Assembly: GCF_003992675.1 (NCBI RefSeq)
Contig: NZ_RZMZ01000002.1
Span: forward strand, 2,501-66,500
Source of the DNA: Flagellimonas marinaquae
Lineage (GTDB): Bacteria; Bacteroidota; Bacteroidia; Flavobacteriales; Flavobacteriaceae
Length of the DNA stretch: 64,000 nt
Direction of reading: 5' to 3'
In this document: piece after piece, positions 36,931-44,441 of the stretch
Position numbering within the stretch: the first letter of the stretch is position 1
Layout of the letters: each line of letters begins with the position of its first letter
Translations under genes and position numbers: made by a program
Notes under the pieces: generated by a model
Databases searched by the model: none
What the model saw: the letters and a program-made list of their open reading frames with translations, nothing else
What the model was told of the DNA's origin: nothing

Positions 36931-38463
36931 ATGCCGCAATCGAAAAGAACCCGTAATCTCGGGATTGGAATATTACTGCTACTCGTTTTGGCAGGCATCG
37001 CGGCACAGTGGTTTTTTAGCAAAAAAGTGACTTCGCTGCTTAATAGCAAAAGAGTCCAAGCCTATCAGTTGCGTTATGATGAGCTGAACACCAATGTGTT
37101 TTTGGGTAACATCCGACTGAGGCAAGTTGCTGCCAGCAGCCCTGACCAACACATCGCGGTTCAGGCGGAATCCGTCACACTTTCCGGATTGCACTATTGG
37201 ACCTTATTGCAAAAGGAAAACATTACACTTTCGGAACTACATATCTCATCCCCCTCCGTTACCTATCAACCCAAAGAAAAGGACACTTCTTCCACTTCCC
37301 AAAACAATACGTCTTCCCGAACCATCACCATCGAACAACTGACTATTGAAAAGGGTTCGTTTGTTATGAAAGATACTTCCGCTCAGCGTTCCGCTAGTTT
37401 GGAAGATATCGACATCGCAGTAAACGACCTGATTTATCCGAAAAAATCCAACAATCCATCCCTTCCCTTCGACTGTGGTTCTTACGAACTCACGGGCTCC
37501 GATGGGTTTTACGACCTAAGCCCGTTGGAAACCATCACTTTTGAGCGCATCCAACTGAACCCCACCGAGGGGAAGCTGCAACAATTTACACTACGCACCA
37601 AATATGGTAAAAAAGCCCTGTCCCAAAAACTTGCCAAAGAGCATGACCACTACAACCTTGGCGTCAAAAACATTGTGCTGACAAACTGGGATGTAGGCAT
37701 TTCCAAGGACCTTCCTTATTTTCATTTGGGAGTGCTACAATTGGAGCAACCTGTCTTTGATGTGTATCGGGATAAATTACTGCCGGACGAAACATCCCAT
37801 AAAAAACTCTACAACCAAGCATTGCGCGACCTGCCTTTGGCATTGCAAGTGGATTCCGTACAAATTTCGGATGGGACCATCACCTACGAGGAGCGGGTAA
37901 AACGCGATATTGAACCTGAAAGCCTGCTATTTACCCAACTGGATGCCACGGTTCAGAACCTGCACTCATGGGGCGAAGGGGAGGTAACTGCCCATATCAA
38001 CGCCAAGTTGATGGACAATGGGCCGTTTCGGTTGGATTGGTCGTTTGACCCGCGGAACAAGGCCAATACCTTTTTGGTGAAGGGTGAGCTATCGCAGTTC
38101 CAATCGGCCAGCATCAACCCTTTTTTAAAATCGAACTTGAGTGCCGAGGTGCAGGGTACGGTACAGCAGCTCTATTTTACCATCAGCGGAAACGAGCTGG
38201 AATCGCAGGGCGACATGAAGATGAAATATGATGATTTTGAGTTTACCGTGCTCAAAAAGAATGGTTTGGGCGTGAACAAATTACTTACCGCCGTTGTGAA
38301 CATCTTCACCAAGGACGGCAACAAAACGGACGAGGACGGCTTTCGCAATGGAAATTTTAAAGTGGAACGCAAGCAGGACAAATCGTTTTTCAATTATTTA
38401 TGGCTCAACCTGCAAGAGGGTTTGGTGGACACGATGACGGGCCGCGGCACTAAAAGGGACTAG
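36931..38463 (+). CDS. AsmA/DUF748-like membrane-anchored protein
   Basis: A 510-residue protein with one N-terminal transmembrane helix (about 9-28, GIGILLLLVLAGIAAQWFF) and a long periplasmic beta-rich part. Repeated 'L-x-I-x-x-G-x-I/F' strands (ISSPSVTYQPKE, LTIEKGSFVMKD, VDSVQISDGTITYEE) are typical of AsmA-like and DUF748 proteins, which form extended beta grooves and are thought to move or order envelope lipids. The family placement is by pattern only. It follows the ArsC-like gene by 40 bp. Confidence 0.65.
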   Translation: MPQSKRTRNLGIGILLLLVLAGIAAQWFFSKKVTSLLNSKRVQAYQLRYDELNTNVFLGNIRLRQVAASSPDQHIAVQAESVTLSGLHYWTLLQKENITLSELHISSPSVTYQPKEKDTSSTSQNNTSSRTITIEQLTIEKGSFVMKDTSAQRSASLEDIDIAVNDLIYPKKSNNPSLPFDCGSYELTGSDGFYDLSPLETITFERIQLNPTEGKLQQFTLRTKYGKKALSQKLAKEHDHYNLGVKNIVLTNWDVGISKDLPYFHLGVLQLEQPVFDVYRDKLLPDETSHKKLYNQALRDLPLALQVDSVQISDGTITYEERVKRDIEPESLLFTQLDATVQNLHSWGEGEVTAHINAKLMDNGPFRLDWSFDPRNKANTFLVKGELSQFQSASINPFLKSNLSAEVQGTVQQLYFTISGNELESQGDMKMKYDDFEFTVLKKNGLGVNKLLTAVVNIFTKDGNKTDEDGFRNGNFKVERKQDKSFFNYLWLNLQEGLVDTMTGRGTKRD

Positions 38464-38745
38464 GGGTTCGGGTTTCAGGTTTCAGGTTTGGGGTTTCAGG
38501 TTTGGGGTTTGAGGTTTGAGGTTTCATGTTTTGAATTTGACGTTTGAATTTGGAGTTTGTTGTTTCTGGTTTCTGGTTTCAGGTTTCATGTTTTGATTTT
38601 GAATTTGATGCTTGAATTTGGAGTTTGGATTTTGTTGTTTCAGGTTTCGGGTTTCATGTTTTGAATTTGACGTTTGACGTTTGAATTTGATACTTGAATT
38701 TGGAGTTTGAACTTGATACTTGAATTTGGGTTTTGGAGTTTGTCC
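38464..38745. repeat. Degenerate GTTT-rich tandem tract
   Basis: About 280 bp made almost only of short units in G, T and A: GGTTTCA, GGTTTGG, GAATTTG, ACGTTTG, GGAGTTTG, CTTGAATTTG. The units are 7-10 bp, drift in sequence, and almost lack C on the plus strand. There is no ORF and no hairpin with a T-tract. It lies between the AsmA-like gene and the PH-domain gene. Confidence 0.8.
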
Positions 38746-38877
38746 CCTGTCTCCTCATAAAAATTCATCTCAAAATACTTCCAAACGCAGTTCGAAAATG
38801 TTCCACAAATCAGATTTATGGGTAAATTTAAAGGGCAAAAACGCGTGAACGTTTATGTTGAACCTCATCTTTACCCA

Positions 38878-39309
38878 ATGAAATTCAAGAGTAGAAAGGA
38901 TAGTTTCTTCCGTATGGTCATTTTTGGACTGAATGCCGTTCTGGTTGGCATTATGATCCTTATCCTGATGAACGAGGAAACGGCAAAACATGCGTATTGG
39001 GTGCTGCTTCCAATTGCAGCCGTGGTGGGTTTGCTCTTCTGGCTGTTTTTTGGAACGCATTACGAACTGACCTTGGAAAACGGGCTGGTGTACCAAAGCG
39101 GCCCTATCCATGGAAAAATAGGTTTGGACCGCATCACGGAAATCATCAAGGGAAAGACGCTTTGGGTGGGGCTACGGCCTGCCACCGCCAGAAAAGGACT
39201 GATTGTAAAATATGACAAGTTCAACGAAATCTATATTAGTCCCGATACCAACGAATCGTTTGTAGAAAAGATTTTGGAACTGAACGGACACATCAAAATC
39301 ACTGAATAA
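38878..39309 (+). CDS. Bacterial PH-domain membrane protein
   Basis: A 143-residue protein from the ATG at 38878 (MKFKSRKDSFFRMVIFGLN). Two transmembrane helices (about 12-30 and 40-62) are followed by a small beta domain: THYELTLENGLVYQSGPIHG, LDRITEIIKGKTLW, ISPDTNESFVEKILELN, the bPH_6-type PH domain. An in-frame ATG at 38818 would add 20 residues without a conserved pattern. The function is unknown. It sits alone between two degenerate repeat tracts. Confidence 0.75.
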   Translation: MKFKSRKDSFFRMVIFGLNAVLVGIMILILMNEETAKHAYWVLLPIAAVVGLLFWLFFGTHYELTLENGLVYQSGPIHGKIGLDRITEIIKGKTLWVGLRPATARKGLIVKYDKFNEIYISPDTNESFVEKILELNGHIKITE

Positions 39310-39480
39310 AGACCACTGCCTCCTCTTTCCTTTTATCCCTTTACCTTTAACCCTTACTCCACTGTCTCCTGTCTCCTAGTAACTAATTACTGCCCACTGC
39401 AAACTGCAAACCGCAAATTGTTCATTGCTAATTGCCTACTGCCAACTGCCCACTGCAAACTGTAGTTTTCCCCCAGTTTT
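39310..39480. repeat. Degenerate ACTGCCCACTGCAAACTGC tract
   Basis: After the PH-domain gene a C- and T-rich stretch (CTCCTCTTTCC, CTTTACCTTTAACCCTTAC, CTGTCTCCTGTCTCC) runs into irregular repeats of ACTGCC, ACTGCAA, ATTGCTA (about 39380-39465). There is no ORF and no stable hairpin. The rest up to the module boundary at 39631 is plain AT-rich sequence in which I see no feature. Confidence 0.7.
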
Positions 39481-39665
39481 TTTAAGGTTTTGCTGTAATG
39501 GAATTTTACAGGTAATTAGTATTTTGCATGTCGCAGCCCCTTCCCCTTACTTACAGAACAAAATATACTGATACATCGATAACATTCCTGTTTGGGTGTA
39601 TAAGGATGAATATTATGCTTAGATAAACAAGTTGGCCACAATATGAAAACAAATAAATAATCGAT

Positions 39666-40292
39666 ATGGGACTACCATCTACATATACAAATGCCCATGG
39701 ATCATTGGGAGACTTTTTTTCGAAGATTAGAGATGCTCAAGCACCAGATAAGTTTACGCATCAGATTTTGAAGGATTTAGGTTTTAAATCCAACAACCAT
39801 CGACCTTTCATTCCATTAATGAAAGCATTGGGTTTTTTAACTGCAGATGGAGTACCAACAAAAAGATACAATGACTATAGAAATCATTCACTATCTAAAA
39901 GGGTAATGGGTGAAGCGATAAAAGATGCTTATTCAGATTTATTTCTAATCAAATCTAACCCAAAGGAGTCCGATAGAGATTTAATAGAAGGTAAGTTTAA
40001 AAGCTATCATAATGTTAGCGATAACGTAGCAAAATTAATGTCAAAGACATTTTTTAGTCTTTTAAGCCTTGCCGAACTTGACTTCGATGAAAAGAAGCTG
40101 CAAGGAGAAAAAGTTCAAAAACGTGTAGAAGAGAAAGTAGAAGCACAAAAAGCTCCACAGAGCGCTCAAACTCCTGTCAGTGCTAATGGACTTGGGCTGC
40201 ATTATAATATCCAAATTCATCTACCAGCGACTAAAGATGTTGAAGTATACAATGCCATTTTTAAATCTCTTAAAGAACATCTAATTGAGTAA
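39666..40292 (+). CDS. DUF5343 protein (first gene of the putative defence module)
   Basis: A 208-residue protein: LPSTYTNAHGSLGDFFSKIR, APDKFTHQILKDLGFKSNN, IPLMKALGFLTADGVPTKRY, the pattern of the DUF5343 family, which resembles a winged helix. Residues 140-170 are a Lys/Glu/Gln linker (VQKRVEEKVEAQKAPQSAQ), and the C-terminus (LHYNIQIHLPATKDVEVYNA) is a separate alpha/beta segment also found next to STING-like or HEPN defence proteins. The ATG is 26 bp inside the left repeat, so the promoter must lie in or before the boundary. Its stop overlaps the next gene. Confidence 0.72.
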   Translation: MGLPSTYTNAHGSLGDFFSKIRDAQAPDKFTHQILKDLGFKSNNHRPFIPLMKALGFLTADGVPTKRYNDYRNHSLSKRVMGEAIKDAYSDLFLIKSNPKESDRDLIEGKFKSYHNVSDNVAKLMSKTFFSLLSLAELDFDEKKLQGEKVQKRVEEKVEAQKAPQSAQTPVSANGLGLHYNIQIHLPATKDVEVYNAIFKSLKEHLIE

Positions 40293-40869
40293 TAGAAAAG
40301 AAATACGAGACTTCTTCTTTCGCGGACTCATGTTTGAGTCTGAAGCTGCTAAATTCCAAACAGCAGGAATCCAAATTGGTGCAGATTCAAGCCAATCTGA
40401 AAAACAATTGCTTGGAGAAGCACTTTCCCCTTTTGGTGTTAATAGAAGAAATGACGCACTTGAAATGGCTAGACTATATGCCGTTCTTAATTGTTTTGAA
40501 AATGAGATTAGAGACTTTATTCGTGAAACACTTTCAGAAGAGGAAGGGGTCGATTGGTGGGATCATTTGCCTCAAAAAACTAAAAGACATGCTGAATCTA
40601 GGCAAGAAACAGCCCTCAAAGATTCTTGGTTAGAAGGGGAAAAGAGTGACCTTTTAGGTTTTGTCGATTTTGGAATGCTAGCATCCATAATTATTGAGAA
40701 ATGGGAGCACTTTAGCAATTTAATACCATCTCAACATTGGCTCAAACAAAGAATGGAAGAGCTCGAAAAAGCAAGAAATTTTGTTGCACACAATAGGATG
40801 CTTTTGCCAAGTGAATTCCAAAGAATTTACATGTATGTTGCAGATTGGAATCGTGTAATTGGTCTTTAA
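40285..40869 (+). CDS. HEPN-domain protein (Swt1-like), candidate RNase effector
   Basis: A 194-residue, all-helical protein. The C-terminal helix carries ARNFVAHNRM, the R-x4-H motif of HEPN RNases (R and H are the catalytic residues), following W-L-x-x-R-M-E-E-L-E-K, as in Swt1-type HEPN domains. The ORF begins with TTG at 40285, overlapping the DUF5343 stop by 8 bp, which indicates coupled translation. An in-frame ATG at 40330 would give 179 residues. The likely role is cleavage of tRNA or mRNA when activated by phage. Confidence 0.7.
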   Translation: MSNRKEIRDFFFRGLMFESEAAKFQTAGIQIGADSSQSEKQLLGEALSPFGVNRRNDALEMARLYAVLNCFENEIRDFIRETLSEEEGVDWWDHLPQKTKRHAESRQETALKDSWLEGEKSDLLGFVDFGMLASIIIEKWEHFSNLIPSQHWLKQRMEELEKARNFVAHNRMLLPSEFQRIYMYVADWNRVIGL

Positions 40870-40871
40870 GA

Positions 40872-41633
40872 ATGAGTCTATATCCTGACATACTATTTCA
40901 CTTCACAGACAAAGAGTCTCTTTATCAGATTCTTGAGTCCACATTCAAGGTTTCTTATGCTCGTGAAAAAATAATTGGTCCATCAAATAACCGAGAGTTC
41001 GCAGTACCAATGGTTTCTTTCTGTGATTTAAAGCTTTCTGAACTCAAGATATTTATTCAAAATTATGGAACATTCGGAATAGGGCTTACTAAAGAATGGG
41101 CCAATAGAAATGGCTTAAGTCCTGTAATGTATATTAATCGTCATTGTGATTTAATGGACAACTTAATCACAGGACTTAATGGAGTTTACTCACATTTAAA
41201 TAAGATAAATGATCTCGACCAATTCAATAAGCTTAACAAAAGCTATTTGAATATCATGAACACCTATAGATATATCAAGAATTATGAAGGCGAACTAATA
41301 AGAAAGGGAAGTTTGGTCAATGAAAATTATAGATTCGCTGATGAACGTGAGTGGAGATATGTACCAAGTTTACAGAATGAAGGGATTCTGCCATTTGTGT
41401 CAATTTCAAAGATTTCCACTGCTGAACAAAAACGTGAATTCAACAGGAAGGTCGCCCATTTAAGACTTCAGTTTCAACCTGACGACATTAAATATCTAAT
41501 TGTTGAAAGAGATTCTGATATCACGAATCTAATTCATCACCTTGAAAGTGTAAAAGAACGATTCGATCGAGATACTAGAAGTCGGTTAGCTAGTAGAATT
41601 TTAACAGCAGAACAAATTAATAGAGACATATAA
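40872..41633 (+). CDS. AbiGi-like protein
   Basis: A 253-residue protein: ILFHFTDKESLYQILESTF at the start, then VPMVSFCDLKLSEL, YGTFGIGLTKEWANRNGLSP, ADEREWRYVP, and FQPDDIKYLIVERDSDI. This is the pattern of the AbiGi family, described as the antitoxin-side component of the AbiG abortive infection system; similar sequences often have ADP-ribosyltransferase-like folds. The ATG is 3 bp after the HEPN stop, so the three genes form one operon. A longer ORF from 40845 would overlap the HEPN gene by 25 bp and lacks support. Confidence 0.72.
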   Translation: MSLYPDILFHFTDKESLYQILESTFKVSYAREKIIGPSNNREFAVPMVSFCDLKLSELKIFIQNYGTFGIGLTKEWANRNGLSPVMYINRHCDLMDNLITGLNGVYSHLNKINDLDQFNKLNKSYLNIMNTYRYIKNYEGELIRKGSLVNENYRFADEREWRYVPSLQNEGILPFVSISKISTAEQKREFNRKVAHLRLQFQPDDIKYLIVERDSDITNLIHHLESVKERFDRDTRSRLASRILTAEQINRDI

Positions 41634-41639
41634 AAATAC

Positions 41640-41707
41640 TGTGGCCAACATTGTATATAGTGCATAGCCGCCTTTCAGGACGGCAACGCACCATATACGT
41701 GACCGTT
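41640..41707 (+). repeat. attC-like imperfect hairpin at the module end
   Basis: After TGTGGCCAAC, the sequence from AAC (41647-41649) to GTT (41705-41707) folds back on itself: TATATAGTGC pairs with GCACCATATA (one G-T), and GCCG pairs with CGGC around a CTTTCAGGA loop. The strands between AAC/GTT and the inner stem differ in length (4 against 7 nt), which leaves extrahelical bases as in attC sites. GTT merges with the hemL stop codon TTA. Confidence 0.6.
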
Positions 41708-42983
41708 AAAACACCCTCCCCACCGCTTCAATCGTTTTATCCAAATCCGCATAGCTCAGCGCATCGTTTAAAAAATAGCTTTCAAAGGCAGAGGGCGGTA
41801 AGTACACCCCGTTTTCCAACATCCCGTGGAAGTATTTTTTAAAGGTATCGTTATTGCCCTTGGCCGAGCTGGCAAAATCCACCACAGGTTCGTCCGTAAA
41901 GTGCACGGAGATCATACTGCCATAGCGGTTGATCTGGTGGGCTACGCCCTTTTCGGTCAGGGTTTGGGCAATGCCCTTGTGCAAATAGGCGGTTTTTTCA
42001 GCGAGGCTGTCAAACACCTCGGGTTGGTTGTTCAGCGCGGTGAGCATGGCCAGTCCGGCACTCATCGCCAACGGGTTGCCGCTCAAGGTGCCTGCTTGGT
42101 ACACCGGCCCTTCGGGCGCCAAATGCGCCATGATCTCGGCACGGGCCGCAAATGCCCCTACGGGCAGTCCGCCCCCGATCACTTTCCCGAACATTACAAT
42201 ATCGGCATCAATGCCCAAGGTTTCCTGCGCGCCGCCCTTGGCCAAACGAAAGCCCGTCATCACCTCATCAAACAGCAACAAAATGCCCTCTTGGGTGCAG
42301 ATGTCGCGCAATCCCTGTATAAATTCCTCCTTGGGGATAATACAGCCCATATTGCCCGCCACGGGTTCCAAAATAATGGCAGCAATCTCGCCTTTATTGG
42401 CTTCCACCAAGGCTTTTACCCCTTCCAAATCGTTGTAATCCGCCAATAGCGTGTCCTTGGCCGTGCCCTGCGTTACCCCGGGACTGTTGGGACTGCCAAA
42501 CGTAACGGCACCGCTTCCAGCCTGTATCAAAAAGGAATCCGAATGGCCGTGGTAGCAGCCCGCAAACTTGATGATCTTGTCCTTGCCCGTGTACCCCCGC
42601 GCGAGGCGTACCGCACTCATACAGGCTTCGGTACCGCTGTTCACAAATCGGATTTTATCGATATTGGGCACCATGGACACCGCCAATTGGGCCAGTTCCG
42701 TCTCAATTTCGGTGGGTATTCCAAAGGAAGTGCCCTTTTTGGCCTTTTCGATGACAGCGTCAATCACGGGCTGGTACGCATGACCCAAAATAAGTGGTCC
42801 CCAGGAAGCAATGTAATCGATGAGTTGGTTGCCGTCTTCGTCATACAAGTAAGCCCCTTTGGCCTCCTTGACAAAAATGGGTTCGCCGCCTACGGCCTTA
42901 AATGCTCTTACAGGTGAATTGACCCCTCCGGGGATGTATTTTTTGGCCTCTGCGAACAGGGCGCTGCTTCGTTGGTAGATCAT
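41706..42983 (-). CDS. hemL: Glutamate-1-semialdehyde 2,1-aminomutase
   Basis: A 425-residue PLP enzyme that makes 5-aminolevulinate from glutamate-1-semialdehyde in heme synthesis. The PLP lysine is K267 in [15 protein letters not shown]239 of [12 protein letters not shown] contacts the pyridine nitrogen; [19 protein letters not shown] binds phosphate. The start [20 protein letters not shown] fits the family. The stop codon lies exactly at the right end of the accessory module, so an insertion there does not change the protein. Confidence 0.97.
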   Translation of the reverse strand: MIYQRSSALFAEAKKYIPGGVNSPVRAFKAVGGEPIFVKEAKGAYLYDEDGNQLIDYIASWGPLILGHAYQPVIDAVIEKAKKGTSFGIPTEIETELAQLAVSMVPNIDKIRFVNSGTEACMSAVRLARGYTGKDKIIKFAGCYHGHSDSFLIQAGSGAVTFGSPNSPGVTQGTAKDTLLADYNDLEGVKALVEANKGEIAAIILEPVAGNMGCIIPKEEFIQGLRDICTQEGILLLFDEVMTGFRLAKGGAQETLGIDADIVMFGKVIGGGLPVGAFAARAEIMAHLAPEGPVYQAGTLSGNPLAMSAGLAMLTALNNQPEVFDSLAEKTAYLHKGIAQTLTEKGVAHQINRYGSMISVHFTDEPVVDFASSAKGNNDTFKKYFHGMLENGVYLPPSAFESYFLNDALSYADLDKTIEAVGRVF

Positions 42984-43592
42984 AAGTTCTTTATGTCATT
43001 CCCGCGTAGGCGGGAATCTATATTATTTTTCTCTTTCATTGTCATTCCCGCGTAGGCGGGAATCAGCAACCACCGTTCAGTTCTCGATACATCTTGATCT
43101 GCGATCAAGCCACTCGAACTGACCAGTTGCTTGATGTGTCTTTATGCCGAAACACAAGACCCCTCGACTGCGCTCGGGATGACATCCGATGCACAAAGGT
43201 AATGAGGATAAAACATTTTGGGAAACGGATTTTCAGCCGCGTCATGCTGAACTGGTTTCAGCATCTCCATCCAGTTCAGGTTGACGTTTGTCATTTGTAG
43301 TGGTTGTTGATGGTTGAACGGAGTCGGAATCATAGAAAGCCGTACCTATCTACCGCAGGCAGGCGCCCAGCATCCGTACAGAATGACAACATTGTTGTCA
43401 GTTCGAGCGCCCGCCTGCCGGACGGGCAGGCAGTCGAGAACGTCTTTCGTATTCTCCTTTTATTGCGCCCCTCGACTCCCATCGGGATGACAAACGGACC
43501 ACAAATAAGATGATTTAGCTCAGAAAAGATTTGTGTTGTAATTTCTAAGGAATCAACAACGGTCAACAGTGCAACCACCAGACCACCTAAAA
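42984..43592. repeat. 609-bp intergenic block of palindromic repeats
   Basis: No gene is supported. Contents: two direct copies of GTCATTCCCGCGTAGGCGGG (42995 and 43041, 46 bp apart), TCGACTGCGCTCGGGATGAC (43164-43183), ATGCTGAA-CTGG-TTTCAGCAT (43242-43262), a TCGAGCGC..AGTCGAGA repeat (43402-43439) that is split by a second palindrome (GCCTGCC/GGCAGGC), and CCTCGACTCCCATCGGGATG (43470-43489). Most copies end in GTCA or TGAC. Short ORFs here are translations of repeats. Confidence 0.75.
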
Positions 43593-44441
43593 CTACTGTG
43601 CCCTGCGGATATTGAGTACCTGCCCAATGGAAATGATATTGTCCCTAAGGTTGTTCAAGCGACGGAGCTCATCCACCGAAATATCATAGCGTTTGGAAAT
43701 GCCGTACAGCGTATCACCCTTTCTCACTTCATGGGTAAACACTTCGTATTGTTTCGGCTCGCGGACGGTGGAAAGTCCGTTTTCAACCACAGCTTCGTCA
43801 TATTTGTGCAGATCGTAGCGCTCGATCAGGGCAATCAATTTTTGGGGGTACTTGCGGTCAGTGGCATAACCCGCTTGACTGAGGCCATGGGCCCATTTTT
43901 TATAATCGTCCCGCTTGTAGTTGAACAAAAATGCGTATCGCGAACGGGTGGTCAGAAAAAGGCTGTGGTCCCGAAAGGAATACATAGGGTGGTTGTACTT
44001 TCTAAAACATTCGCCTTTGGCGTCATCATCGTGAAAATCGAATTCCCCTTCCCAACCCGTATGGCATTTGATGCCAAAATGGTTATTGGTTTTTAGGGCC
44101 AGTTCGCCCTTTCCAGAGCCACTTTCCAAAATGCCCTGTGCCAATTTAATGCTGGCGGGAATGCCAAAAGCACGCATTTCGTACTGTGCTACCTCGGCAA
44201 AGGTTTCGATGTACTCTTGGGTATCCGAAATCAAAAAACGTTCAAAACGCCCGGTATCCTCGGGCATGGGATATAAGCCCGTTGCGTCGTCAGCATCGAG
44301 TTTTGGGGTGTTCGTACGGGTCTGCCTATCGGAATTGACCACTTTGGACGCCCCTTTTCGGTGTGTCGTGCGCTTCTTTTTGGCCCCACAGCTAGCGAGT
44401 AAAAGGGCCACTATCAATACATATCCTATTCGCCTGATCAT
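43593..44441 (-). CDS. Glucosaminidase-type peptidoglycan hydrolase with LysM
   Basis: A 282-residue lipoprotein (MIRRIGYVLIVALLLASC, Cys18). Residues 70-215 form a glucosaminidase-like domain: FAEVAQYEMRAFGIPASIKL, AQGILESGSGKGELA with the catalytic Glu, NNHFGIKCHTGWEG, and AHGLSQAGYATDRKYPQKLI. The last 50 residues are a LysM domain (HEVRKGDTLYGISKRYDISV, NNLRDNIISIGQVLNI) that binds glycan chains. It cuts peptidoglycan in the periplasm. It overlaps the deaminase-like gene by 4 bp, so both may be one transcript. Confidence 0.9.
   Translation of the reverse strand: MIRRIGYVLIVALLLASCGAKKKRTTHRKGASKVVNSDRQTRTNTPKLDADDATGLYPMPEDTGRFERFLISDTQEYIETFAEVAQYEMRAFGIPASIKLAQGILESGSGKGELALKTNNHFGIKCHTGWEGEFDFHDDDAKGECFRKYNHPMYSFRDHSLFLTTRSRYAFLFNYKRDDYKKWAHGLSQAGYATDRKYPQKLIALIERYDLHKYDEAVVENGLSTVREPKQYEVFTHEVRKGDTLYGISKRYDISVDELRRLNNLRDNIISIGQVLNIRRAQ

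Larger units (their letters stand above)
39631..41707 (+). mobile_element. Cassette-like accessory module bounded by inverted repeats
   Basis: The left end GTTGGCCACA (39631-39640) is the exact reverse complement of TGTGGCCAAC at the right (41640-41649). The right copy continues into an imperfect hairpin that ends at GTT (41705-41707). Between the ends are three co-directional genes that are visibly richer in A and T than their neighbours. This is the geometry of an integron gene cassette: a left GTT-xxxx, a right xxxx-AAC, and a folded recombination site that ends in GTT. The consensus GTTRRRY is not met exactly. No integrase is in the window. Confidence 0.55.

Noticed and set aside
43094..43578. 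Small ORFs on both strands between hemL and the glucosaminidase gene
   Set aside because: They translate the palindromic repeats (for example SAVEGSC, PACPSGRR) and overlap each other on opposite strands.
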